Shown one piece after another: positions 1 to 8,106 of a stretch of 51,062 nucleotides of DNA. The position numbers and the translations under genes are program-made. Under the pieces are notes generated by a model. It saw nothing but the letters and a program-made list of their open reading frames with translations. It did no database searches and was not told the DNA's origin. The stretch is from Chlamydiia bacterium. Its GTDB lineage: Bacteria; Chlamydiota; Chlamydiia; Chlamydiales; 2-12-FULL-49-11. The stretch spans positions 1 to 51,062 of the forward strand of contig JAJACI010000006.1 in the NCBI GenBank assembly GCA_022601595.1, in the 5' to 3' direction. Each line of letters opens with the position of its first letter. The first letter of the stretch is position 1.

Positions 1-94
1 GTAAGCGGCATCCCTGTAGGGATGGGGCACCGCGAAAAATAGAATTTATAAGAAATCTGGAAAATTATAAAACTGTCCGTTTTTCAGGGTTTCC
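1..94 (+). repeat. Family A foldback element, copy A1 (cut by window edge)
   Basis: Right half of the element in forward orientation: hairpin core CATCCCTGTAGGGATG near the edge, then the right arm ending in a degraded terminal repeat, followed by TTAA at 95-98. That TTAA contains the stop codon of the S9 peptidase on the other strand. The missing left arm lies outside the window. Confidence 0.85.
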
Positions 95-1963
95 TTAAAG
101 GTTTTCGATAAGAAGGGGCGGGCTAGCAAAGGTTATTTTTTGTTTAAAGATTTTTTGGTAAAAATAGAGTTCACTGTCAATCGCTTTTATAATGTTTTCC
201 TTTTTGCAAAAGCCGTGACCCTCTCCTTGGAATAAAAGGTAGGCTGTAGGAATCCCTTTGTTTAAAAGAGCGTGATACATTTTTTCCGCCTGCTCTACCG
301 GCACCACTTTATCTTGATCGCCTTGAAGGAGTAAAATAGGTTTTTTCATTTTTTCTGTATGGAAAAGGGGAGAGCGCTCATTGTATAAATCTTTTTCTTT
401 AGGATATTCTCCAATAAGCTTGTCAAGGTAGCGCGATTCAAATTTATGGGTATCTTCTGCTAGTAGGCCTAAGTCACTTACGCCGAAATAACTAGCGCCT
501 GCTGCAAAAGTGTCACGGAAAGTGAGAAGAGCAAGGGTTGTGTAGCCACCGGCACTGCCGCCGCGGACGGTTAGTCTATTACTATCCACCAAACCTTCAT
601 TAACAAGGTGTAGCGCGCAGTTTTCGCAGTCATCAACATCTTTTATGCCCCAGTTCTTGTACAATCTATTTCGGTATGCTCTTCCAAAACCTGAGCTGCC
701 GCTGTAATTAACGTCACATACTGCAAATCCCCTGGATGTCCAATATTGTATCGCTAAAGTAAAGATGGGAGGGTTATGTCCTGTAGGTCCACCATGAGAA
801 ATAAGTAGTAGAGGAGGCTTCTCATCTTTAAAGTCGTAGTTAGGGTTCACAGGAGGATAGAAAAAGGCATGAGCCATTTGATTATGAGATGATGTAAATG
901 ATATTTCTTGTGGGATGGATATCCACTCTTTTGGGATGGTTATCGCTTGAGATATTTTTTCCTCTTTTAGTAGAGAGGTTTTTAAATGATAAGAATAGAC
1001 CCCTTGAGGGGATTGTTTTCCTGCAGCTATAAAATAAAGGGTATCCCCATTACTTATCAAATAAGTAAAAGCGGTAAAAGGAAGGTCTAAAGTTTTCATC
1101 TTCCCATCAATTATTATGCAAAGAGAGTCGACTGCGTTTTTTGTATAGATGGCGGCTATAATTTCCTCGGTAACAAAAGTGTATCTTGCGTTACCCATGT
1201 GCCAGTGCGGCTTAGTGAAATCAGAATCATCTTTAATAAGGAGCGTGCCATCTTCTTTGTAAATATTCCAAAAACCTGTTTTATCGCTAATATAATATAA
1301 TTTTCCAGATGGAGAAAATAGAGCTTCACAAGAAGATATATCACCTTGAGGACTAATTCTTTTTTTATTAACAAAGCCACAAGAGTCATCTAGCGCAGCC
1401 TTCCACACATCAGATGCATCCCAAGACATGTTAGGGATGTCCCAGGTAAAAAATGCAATGTGGTTTTGATCAGGAGAAACTTTAAGACCTGCATAAAAAT
1501 CGTGATCGGATTCCATGACCATACACGTGCCTGTCGCCCTATCTATCCGCATTATCCCATTTTTAATATTTTTTTTATCACTATGATCTTCAAATATCGC
1601 TAATAAGAAGCCGCGACAAATGGTGGGCTCGGCAAAACGGATTTCCTTTTCGTTTGTAACTTTTCTAGCGCTACCATTGACTATTTCATAGATTTGTTGA
1701 TCTTTTTTATTGGTAAAGTAGAGAGCATCGCTATCTCCACATACAGCATCGCCACCATATTCATGAACCCCATTTTTTGCAGAATAAGGGTAGGGGAGTA
1801 CATCTTTTTTATCGGTTAGGTTGTGGATAACGCTGCGCCCTTCATCTTCAGGACGCGATTCCACGCAATAGACCTTCTTATCTATCAAGCAAAGCTCTGA
1901 AAACTTTACCGCTTTTTTAGTAAGTGACTCACTAGTAATAATGGACTCAAGACTTCCTAGCAT
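95..1963 (-). CDS. S9 family (prolyl oligopeptidase-like) peptidase
   Basis: Serine peptidase of the S9C acylaminoacyl-peptidase/dipeptidyl-peptidase type, probably cytosolic since no signal peptide is visible. Residues 1 to about 350 look like the beta-propeller that restricts entry to oligopeptides; the alpha/beta-hydrolase domain follows, with the HGGP oxyanion motif, the nucleophile in GGSAGG (Ser about 469), the acid in QGDQDKVVP (Asp about 550) and the histidine in EGHGF (about 582). All three catalytic residues are present and the length of 622 is normal for the family. The start ATG lies one base after the stop of the upstream exported protein, so the two are probably translationally coupled. 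The stop codon is part of the TTAA that flanks foldback copy A1. Confidence 0.9.
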   Translation of the reverse strand: MLGSLESIITSESLTKKAVKFSELCLIDKKVYCVESRPEDEGRSVIHNLTDKKDVLPYPYSAKNGVHEYGGDAVCGDSDALYFTNKKDQQIYEIVNGSARKVTNEKEIRFAEPTICRGFLLAIFEDHSDKKNIKNGIMRIDRATGTCMVMESDHDFYAGLKVSPDQNHIAFFTWDIPNMSWDASDVWKAALDDSCGFVNKKRISPQGDISSCEALFSPSGKLYYISDKTGFWNIYKEDGTLLIKDDSDFTKPHWHMGNARYTFVTEEIIAAIYTKNAVDSLCIIIDGKMKTLDLPFTAFTYLISNGDTLYFIAAGKQSPQGVYSYHLKTSLLKEEKISQAITIPKEWISIPQEISFTSSHNQMAHAFFYPPVNPNYDFKDEKPPLLLISHGGPTGHNPPIFTLAIQYWTSRGFAVCDVNYSGSSGFGRAYRNRLYKNWGIKDVDDCENCALHLVNEGLVDSNRLTVRGGSAGGYTTLALLTFRDTFAAGASYFGVSDLGLLAEDTHKFESRYLDKLIGEYPKEKDLYNERSPLFHTEKMKKPILLLQGDQDKVVPVEQAEKMYHALLNKGIPTAYLLFQGEGHGFCKKENIIKAIDSELYFYQKIFKQKITFASPPLLIENL

Positions 1964-1964
1964 A

Positions 1965-2675
1965 TTAAAATCCTACGGCATAGGTAATGTTTACGATTGG
2001 TTTATTAAGAACTTGTTTTGGTAAGCTTACTTCAGAACTTTGCAAATCATTATACTCCATGTACCAGTCCATAAGATGCTCAACATGCTTAACAGGGAGA
2101 AGGTATTCTAATCTAAGGATGTTTAAAGCGCCGTAAGAATGGCCAAATTCAATTCCTATGCCAAATACAGCACCGGCAGTGGCCGCTACATGTCCTCCAA
2201 CGTTATCAAAGACAAATTTCTTTTTATCTGTACCATCTTTTTGTGTCTCTATTTCTTCACATGCAGATACAGTTACTTTACAAGAGGCAGAAAGGTAGGG
2301 GCCGGCACTAAAAAATAATCTATTTTCTGCTTTACTGTTTAGGTAGCGAATCAATGATATTTTAGGAAGAAAACTAGAAGCTTCTACCAAAGCATATGGT
2401 CCATAATCATCCTTGTGCAAAGAGGCAAAGCATTTGGAACCAAACTCAAATGACATAGATTGAATATAGGAGTTATCTCTGATTTTTGTTTGGTAACCCA
2501 TCCCTGCATACCCGTTAAAGAGAATTTTTTGGTTGATGCCTCCTGAAATTCCCATGGGAAAGATAAAATGACCAATATTTTTAGGAGTGTGTGGCATAGC
2601 CATCTCTACATTAGTACTAGGGTTGCTTGCAAATAGACCACTTAATAGTAGTGTAAATAGTAATGTTTGTTTCAT
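1965..2675 (-). CDS. Exported beta-barrel-like protein, tandem paralogue 1
   Basis: Unrecognised family of 236 residues. An N-terminal Sec signal peptide (hydrophobic residues 3-17, likely cleavage after FASN) and a C-terminus ending in aromatic YAVGF, as in outer-membrane beta-barrels, suggest an outer membrane location. It shares with the next two upstream genes the segment PKNIGHFI after the signal peptide, a GYQ-K motif near residue 58, and a late segment of glycine and histidine followed by NI-L, so the three form a tandem paralogous family. A clear AAGGAGT ribosome-binding site precedes the ATG. Function is unknown; a chlamydial surface protein or porin-like barrel is the simplest inference. 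Confidence 0.65.
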   Translation of the reverse strand: MKQTLLFTLLLSGLFASNPSTNVEMAMPHTPKNIGHFIFPMGISGGINQKILFNGYAGMGYQTKIRDNSYIQSMSFEFGSKCFASLHKDDYGPYALVEASSFLPKISLIRYLNSKAENRLFFSAGPYLSASCKVTVSACEEIETQKDGTDKKKFVFDNVGGHVAATAGAVFGIGIEFGHSYGALNILRLEYLLPVKHVEHLMDWYMEYNDLQSSEVSLPKQVLNKPIVNITYAVGF

Positions 2676-2738
2676 TTTTACTCCTTGAGTAGTGGTACAT
2701 AAAAAAGATGCACCCTTTAGTTTAATGTTTTATTAAAA

Positions 2739-2759
2739 ACAGCAGTTTATCAAAGTCTC
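2739..2759. repeat. Family A remnant (single end)
   Basis: CAGTTTATCAAAGTCTC followed by TTAA at 2760-2763 is one degraded terminal inverted repeat of family A, lying between two of the tandem outer-membrane-like genes. No second arm is visible. Confidence 0.6.
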
Positions 2760-2776
2760 TTAAGGCATGTCCTAAT

Positions 2777-2810
2777 GGAACAGTACGCCATATGAATGCT
2801 CACGACTATA
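2777..2810 (-). repeat. Family B element remnant (single end)
   Basis: Read on the minus strand it runs TATAGTCGTGAGC then TATGGCGTACTGTTC, closely matching the left end of the family B element at 45147. It abuts the end of the downstream exported protein gene. Confidence 0.6.
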
Positions 2811-2812
2811 GC

Positions 2813-3406
2813 TTAAAATCCTAATCCAAAAGTTAGAGAGAACCTCCCTTCTTGTGTGGAGATTTCATCTGTAATTACCCCTATAGCTGGATGATCATAA
2901 TTTACCTTGAAGATGTTTATCATCCCACTTGGATGACCTGTTTCTATTCCTACTGCGATAGAGGGACCAAAATATACCGAGGCAGCTGTCATACGACAAT
3001 CCTCTATGTATAGATAACAGATAGAATGTGCTCCTACAGAGCAAAAAAGTCTAGAGTCCCCCTCTTTTTGGAAATAATGTAGTCCCATAATTTGTGCTCT
3101 TGCAAATTTTTCACAAGAGTCATTGCTTTTAGTTATTTTATTTACAAAAGGGACCTTGCAAGACCATTCTATAGATGCAGATTGAAAAAGAGATGCGTTC
3201 ATCATCTTCGACTGATATCCCAAATTAATAATAGGAATGATTTCTTTATAATCATAATTAGAGTTAATACCGCCGGTAGAAATTATAAAATGACCAATAT
3301 TTTTAGGAGATGCTTGCTCCTTATCTTTATACGATAGATTTTCAGAGACATTGCTTGCAAAAATGCTACAGGTTATCGCTGTTAATGTAAGAATCCATTT
3401 GCTCAT
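2813..3406 (-). CDS. Exported beta-barrel-like protein, tandem paralogue 2
   Basis: Protein of 197 residues in the same paralogous group as its neighbours. The start at 3406 is chosen because AGGAGGAAC lies immediately upstream; a start 10 codons earlier has no such site and would spoil the signal peptide. The signal peptide is MSKWILTLTAITCSIFASN. Shared features are the PKNIGHFI segment, GYQSKM, the GHPSGMINIF segment and a C-terminal aromatic GLGF expected of an outer-membrane beta-barrel. Four cysteines could form disulphides, as in chlamydial envelope proteins. Function is unknown. Family B DNA lies just past the stop codon. Confidence 0.62.
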   Translation of the reverse strand: MSKWILTLTAITCSIFASNVSENLSYKDKEQASPKNIGHFIISTGGINSNYDYKEIIPIINLGYQSKMMNASLFQSASIEWSCKVPFVNKITKSNDSCEKFARAQIMGLHYFQKEGDSRLFCSVGAHSICYLYIEDCRMTAASVYFGPSIAVGIETGHPSGMINIFKVNYDHPAIGVITDEISTQEGRFSLTFGLGF

Positions 3407-3460
3407 TGTTCCTCCTAAAATTAAGAAACTATACATTATAATAAGTAGTAATAAAAAGCA

Positions 3461-3490
3461 AAAAAAAAGGCCCTGAAAATATCAGGACCT
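3461..3490 (-). terminator. Rho-independent terminator
   Basis: On the minus strand AGGTCCTGA-tatt-TTCAGGGCCT forms a stem with one mismatch, followed by eight T residues. It lies about 40 bases past the stop of the 309-residue paralogue and would end its transcript before the next paralogue. Confidence 0.75.
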
Positions 3491-3532
3491 TCTATCAGAA
3501 TCTGCTTAGCAGAGTCTTATAAACGAACCAGA

Positions 3533-4462
3533 TTAGAATCCGATTGAATAAGTAAGGGCAACAGTTCCAAGGTTTTTAAACGTAGAGTTACAAAGAATAG
3601 ACTCTGTTTGCTTAGTACCAATAGCAGGAGTGTTATCGGTAGGTACCCCTTCTTTTATCCCTTTAGAGATATTCATCAACGGCTGAAAATACACAAGTTT
3701 AAGTGTATTAATAATTTCTGATGGCTCGCCAAGTTCAATTCCAACTCCTAGTGAAGCACCAAGGTCTATACCAGAAAATGAATAGGTAGCTACGCTTGTA
3801 TTAACATCTTTAAATGCTCTTCCAATTCTTACTGTAGCAAACGGTCCGCCACAAACAAAAAGTCTGTTTTCATCAGTAGAATCGAAATATTTAATTCCAG
3901 AAGCTTTAAAAGTTTGACTGATGCTGGTTAGAGCATACTTCGTAGCAGGGATCTCTTTTTTTGTTGGTTCAGCCGCTTGAGTAGCTTTGTCAGTGGTCTC
4001 ATCAGTGGTTTCAGTAGATGTAACCGCTAAAGTAGCTTTATCAGTGGTCTCAGTAGATGTAACCGCTTGAGCAGCTTTGTCAGAGGTCTCAGTAGATGTA
4101 ACCGCTAAAGTAGCTTTGTCAGTGGTCTCAGTAGATGTAACCTTATCAGGAGCAGGAGCAGGATCAGGAGTTTTAGTTGGAGCAGGTATAATTTGTGATT
4201 CGAAATACATTGTTGTATCAGCTTCAAAGGAATAAGACTCAATGAAAGCATCTTCATCGATAGCTGTTTGGAAACCAAATCCAGCACCCACATATACAGG
4301 TGATTTAGCATCAAACATCCCTGAGTAAGGTTTTTCACCTTGCAGTGATAATGTAAAGTGGTGTTTGTTTGGCTCTTCTTGATCGTAGTCAATAGCGCTA
4401 GCTGTGTTACTTGCAAACATAGTGCCTGCTAAAAGCATACTTGTCAGTAATGTTTTTTTCAT
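3533..4462 (-). CDS. Exported beta-barrel-like protein with 13-residue repeats, paralogue 3
   Basis: Longest member (309 residues) of the tandem family. It has a signal peptide (residues 1-23, ending ASA), a Thr/Glu/Ala-rich tandem insert at about residues 105-165 built on the unit TSTETTDKATLAV, and the C-terminal part shared with its neighbours (CGGPFA, GVGIELGEPSEIINTLK, ending TYSIGF). The insert lies between predicted strands and may be a surface loop. AAGGAGAG precedes the ATG, and a terminator follows the stop, so this gene is its own transcription unit. An outer-membrane role is inferred from the signal peptide and the terminal phenylalanine, not from a known family. Confidence 0.65.
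   Translation of the reverse strand: MKKTLLTSMLLAGTMFASNTASAIDYDQEEPNKHHFTLSLQGEKPYSGMFDAKSPVYVGAGFGFQTAIDEDAFIESYSFEADTTMYFESQIIPAPTKTPDPAPAPDKVTSTETTDKATLAVTSTETSDKAAQAVTSTETTDKATLAVTSTETTDETTDKATQAAEPTKKEIPATKYALTSISQTFKASGIKYFDSTDENRLFVCGGPFATVRIGRAFKDVNTSVATYSFSGIDLGASLGVGIELGEPSEIINTLKLVYFQPLMNISKGIKEGVPTDNTPAIGTKQTESILCNSTFKNLGTVALTYSIGF
3977..4143. repeat. In-frame 39-bp tandem repeats
   Basis: About four units of 39 bp, beginning GTAGCTTTGTCAGTGGTCTC, encode the 13-residue repeat of the exported protein. One unit carries an extra partial copy (ETTDETTDK), typical of slippage, so copy number may vary between strains. Confidence 0.85.
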
Positions 4463-4733
4463 TTTCTCTCCTTGAGTTTAAGAAACAGGGTGTACTGTTA
4501 TCTTGTTTGTTTGTTTGATGTATTTTTCTCTTTGCGTTATTTTTTACTCAATTACAATAGACGGAATCTGAATATATTACAATAGTGAGGATGTTTTTTT
4601 TCTGCCTGCAATTATTTGTATAATTATATTTTCATCTCCAAGAATAAGAAGCATAAAAAGAAGGTCTAATAAAAGGTTGTTTATTATTTACATCTGTGCC
4701 CAAGGTAGAAGGAGAGAGTTAAGGGAAAAACAA

Positions 4734-5633
4734 ATGGTTTATAGGATTTTATCAATTGATGGAGGCGGGGTTCGTGGTGCTTTTGCTTTGAAAATGTTAA
4801 AGTTCATTGAAGATGAGGTGGATAGAGATTTTTTAAAAAAGATAGACTGCTTTGCAGGAACATCTACGGGCGGTCTTATTGCTACCTGTCTTAATCTTGG
4901 GTATTCTCCAGGAAGACTACTTTTCTATTATAAGTATCTAAGCCCATTGGCTTTTCCTAAGAATGCAAAGGGGAACTCTAAATATCGTCATGATAGGCTG
5001 AAAACCTTACTACGGACGATTGTTCCTAAGGATTTGAAGATGAATGAACTAAAGAAAGATTTAGTGATTCCTACTTGCAGGCTTTATCATGCTCATAAAA
5101 AAAGATGGAAAGAAGAGGTGTATGATACATTTGGATCTTGTGATGAAAAGGTAATAGATGTAGCTATTCGTTCAGCATCAGCGCCGCTCTATTTCCCTTC
5201 CTATCAAGGGCATGTAGATGGTGGAGTATTTGCTGTAAATCCTTCATTGCTTGCCTATTCACGAGTAATCGATGAAAAGCACGGAGCAAAGGATAGTTCA
5301 GAGGTAAGGTTGTTATCTCTTGGAAATGGTGTGAACCCCACAGGTATAGAAGGGGAGATTGATTGGGGGATAGAGGAGTGGATGGATAAAAAGTATAGAT
5401 TATTTGAACTGATGACAGAGATGGGCATGCAAGCACCTCACTATCCTTTAAAGCAGATATTAAAAGATAAGTACCGAAGGATAAATACTATACTCAATGA
5501 AGAGGTTGCAATAGATGATGCAAAGAGAGTAAATATCTTAGTGGATTCGGCGACAGATTTTAAAAATGGCCACTGTGATATATGGGATCTGGACAAAGAG
5601 TGGATAAAATGTAACTTTCTAGATGCAGCTTAA
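4734..5633 (+). CDS. Patatin-like phospholipase
   Basis: Patatin-family lipid acyl hydrolase of 299 residues using a Ser-Asp dyad. The glycine-rich oxyanion motif DGGGVRG is at about residues 8-14, the nucleophile elbow GTSTGG at about 42-47, and the catalytic aspartate in VDGGVF at about 162. There is no signal peptide; related enzymes in intracellular bacteria are often delivered by other routes, which is not demonstrable here. The ATG at 4734 is preferred over an in-frame TTG at 4677 because the conserved fold begins three residues after it; the nearby AAGGG is a weak ribosome-binding site. It converges on and overlaps the next gene by four bases. Confidence 0.88.
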   Translation: MVYRILSIDGGGVRGAFALKMLKFIEDEVDRDFLKKIDCFAGTSTGGLIATCLNLGYSPGRLLFYYKYLSPLAFPKNAKGNSKYRHDRLKTLLRTIVPKDLKMNELKKDLVIPTCRLYHAHKKRWKEEVYDTFGSCDEKVIDVAIRSASAPLYFPSYQGHVDGGVFAVNPSLLAYSRVIDEKHGAKDSSEVRLLSLGNGVNPTGIEGEIDWGIEEWMDKKYRLFELMTEMGMQAPHYPLKQILKDKYRRINTILNEEVAIDDAKRVNILVDSATDFKNGHCDIWDLDKEWIKCNFLDAA

Positions 5634-7777
5634 AATTTTGCCTTCCATTCTTTTATACCTTCCACAAGAGTTTTTAATAATTTTTCAGACTGAATAGGAT
5701 CTGAAAAATTTAGGATATAGGAAAGGGTGGGTATATCATGGATCTTTGTATAGGAAATAGCAAGGCTAGAGGGGTCAAATTCTAAAAGAGTTATCCTCTC
5801 TTCTATAAATTCCTTAAAAGAGGAGTTAATGGTTGATACAGTAATAATAATATACCTTTCCCATGTGATAGTTTTAATAAAGTATATACACTTATTAAAA
5901 TCATGTTCCTCTGCCTCACAAAGAAAACCAAAAGAATGTTTTAATGCAGTAGCAGGAAGCAAGCACTGCATAAATCTTGGAGTAAAAGAATAGAAGAAAT
6001 TTTCTAAGAAGAAATCATCTGCAAAGTTATTACTAAGGAGCATCCTTTTTAGCTCTACAAGGACCTCGTTTTGTTTAGCAATCATACCGCCATTAAAATC
6101 GCGAACTTCACCGGCTGTTTCCGTTATATAAGCAAATACATCCCTTCGAGCCCTTGTCAAATCTAAAGAGAAATCTTTCCGTAGATATGTTTTTTTTGGG
6201 CAGCATATCTCAAGGATATATGCTTTTTTAGGGGTCTTTTTTCTGATTAGCCCTACTGTTTTTACCTCTTTTTCTTTGATCCAAATCTCTTTTCGATTTT
6301 TTTTAGTAGAAATATTGATAACAGGCACTCCTGGATTTTCGATACGAACAAGGAGCACGGTAAAGAGCAGATTCTTTTTTTCCTGTGTTTGAAAATTTAT
6401 CATTACCTGAGGAAGGTCAGTAGGGAACTTTAGCTGATTTCCTAAGGTGAGAATGTTTCTTAAGACTTCTTCTTCATTACGAGGCATAAATACAGTGTCT
6501 GTAACGCTTTCTATTCTAGAGAGAACCTCTCCTGTAAGCGATTGCTGTAATGTTTTTATATCTTTGCCCGTGAATACCCCTTCTTTTTTCTCTATCTCCA
6601 GATAGATAATACGTGTACCTGTATATTCTCTTTTATTATGGATAGTAGAATTTTTTACTAGCGAGGCTTGCGGAACTAAGGCAAGAGCCCCTGCTAAAAG
6701 ATGTCTTTCATCAAAATTTTCACTATCTGAGGAGTAGTTCACAGCAGCCAGTAAGCCAATAACAGGTTTTTTAATAGGAGAGGTATTAAGAGTAGTACGA
6801 AGTACTTTTGTTACAGCAAACCTTTCGTTTGGCTCTGAGATGAATGCATGTGCAGCACGTTTTCTTAGTAAGTAGGAATAGGATATAATTCTTGTTACAA
6901 AAGCTAGCGGGCGATTTAAAGTGAAATTTTCTGTCGTTGGGAGAATAAAACGCCCCATTTCATTAAAAAGATCACGTTCGAATAACTGCGGTTTCAAATT
7001 CGTGAGAGGAGAAAGAGATTCTTTTATTTTTAAAATCCGTTCTTCTGATGAGGCCTTGAGCAAAAAGTGCTGCATTTGTTCAAATAGATTATGATTATAC
7101 CCTTTAGAAGGGATGTCCAATAATTCAGAAATATTTTCTTGGATAATGATCTTTTTTTGCTCTTCAGTAAGCGCGTTTACTGAAACAACTCTCCTTGCGT
7201 GACTTACTGCGAGGATGTTAATTTTCATTTCGTTTATTAAGTTAGAAATATTGCTCTTGATAGTAGCTAAGTCTTTATTATTTTCTATCTGCACAAGCAT
7301 TTCATGAAAGAAAAATCCTCTTTTAGGGAGGTTTTCAAAACTAACAACAGAGGAATAAACATCATGCACAGCTATAGTTCTTCCTGGTAGTAACCATTTT
7401 GAAAAATAATCACATATAAATCTCCCTACCTCTCTTGTGAAAGTAGATTTACATAAGGTACAAATGGAGAGGGTGGTACTTTTTTTATTCTTGTGGAACA
7501 CTGCCTTTACAAGAGGAAGGCTTTCCATAATGGATCTATAAAAGGCCCTATTTTTAGTCGTGTCACAGTCACTCCACATTTTTTTAGCAAGAGATAAGGA
7601 CTTCTCTTCAAGCATACTTTGAATTGCCTTTTGAACTCCTTTGTAGTATTCCTCTTGAGAAGCTTTTTTGAACTCTGGCATTTCATAAAAAGGGGTGACA
7701 GAAGTAAGTCTTTCTAAGAGTCTTGGAAACCCGCTATTAAACTCTTCTTCAGAGTCTATTGGGAAATAAATATTCAT
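5630..7777 (-). CDS. Large hypothetical protein (orphan)
   Basis: No family recognised. A soluble-looking protein of 715 residues without signal peptide or membrane segments, rich in Lys, Glu and Phe. The ATG at 7777 is preferred because GGAGAG stands just before it; a GTG 25 codons upstream has no such site. Two CxxC-type cysteine pairs occur (CTLCKS near residue 107 and a later ICCPKK). The upstream 330 bases contain one complete family A element and no gene. It could be a secreted effector, as large lineage-specific proteins in Chlamydiota often are, but nothing in the sequence proves it. Confidence 0.6.
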   Translation of the reverse strand: MNIYFPIDSEEEFNSGFPRLLERLTSVTPFYEMPEFKKASQEEYYKGVQKAIQSMLEEKSLSLAKKMWSDCDTTKNRAFYRSIMESLPLVKAVFHKNKKSTTLSICTLCKSTFTREVGRFICDYFSKWLLPGRTIAVHDVYSSVVSFENLPKRGFFFHEMLVQIENNKDLATIKSNISNLINEMKINILAVSHARRVVSVNALTEEQKKIIIQENISELLDIPSKGYNHNLFEQMQHFLLKASSEERILKIKESLSPLTNLKPQLFERDLFNEMGRFILPTTENFTLNRPLAFVTRIISYSYLLRKRAAHAFISEPNERFAVTKVLRTTLNTSPIKKPVIGLLAAVNYSSDSENFDERHLLAGALALVPQASLVKNSTIHNKREYTGTRIIYLEIEKKEGVFTGKDIKTLQQSLTGEVLSRIESVTDTVFMPRNEEEVLRNILTLGNQLKFPTDLPQVMINFQTQEKKNLLFTVLLVRIENPGVPVINISTKKNRKEIWIKEKEVKTVGLIRKKTPKKAYILEICCPKKTYLRKDFSLDLTRARRDVFAYITETAGEVRDFNGGMIAKQNEVLVELKRMLLSNNFADDFFLENFFYSFTPRFMQCLLPATALKHSFGFLCEAEEHDFNKCIYFIKTITWERYIIITVSTINSSFKEFIEERITLLEFDPSSLAISYTKIHDIPTLSYILNFSDPIQSEKLLKTLVEGIKEWKAKF

Positions 7778-7904
7778 AGACTCTCCATAATTAAGATGCC
7801 GAATTGTGATAAAAGAAAGATTTAATTGAGGACACGCCCTAGTAACACTCACTAGTATATAGATAAGAAATTATTTGTAAATAATAAAGAACAATTTATT
7901 TTCT

Positions 7905-7928
7905 TTTTAGACCTTTTTCAGAGTCTCC
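7905..7928. repeat. Family A remnant end next to A2
   Basis: The run CTTTTTCAGAGTCTCC is a right terminal end of family A, joined through TTAA (7929-7932) to complete copy A2. Two elements thus share one TTAA, producing the palindrome TCTCCTTAAGGAGA. Confidence 0.65.
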
Positions 7929-7932
7929 TTAA

Positions 7933-8092
7933 GGAGAGTCTGAAAAACTAGCAGTTTTATAATTTTCCAGATTTCTTATAAATCCTATTTTTCATGGCGC
8001 CCCATCCCTACAGGGATGCCGCTTACTCCAAAATAGAATTTATTTCAAAAAATCTGAAGAAATTCTAAAAAGTGCAGTTTATCAGACTCTCC
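7933..8092 (-). repeat. Family A foldback element, complete copy A2
   Basis: 160 bp between TTAA at 7929-7932 and TTAA at 8093-8096, reverse orientation relative to A1. The terminal repeats GGAGAGTCTGAAAAAC and the matching end pair, and the core is CATCCC-TACA-GGGATG. It begins about 10 bases past the oppA stop codon. Confidence 0.9.
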
Positions 8093-8106
8093 TTAACCTA
8101 GACGTC

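Noticed and set aside
3092..3337. Plus-strand open frame of 81 codons.
   Set aside because: It is antisense to an exported protein with a good ribosome-binding site and signal peptide.
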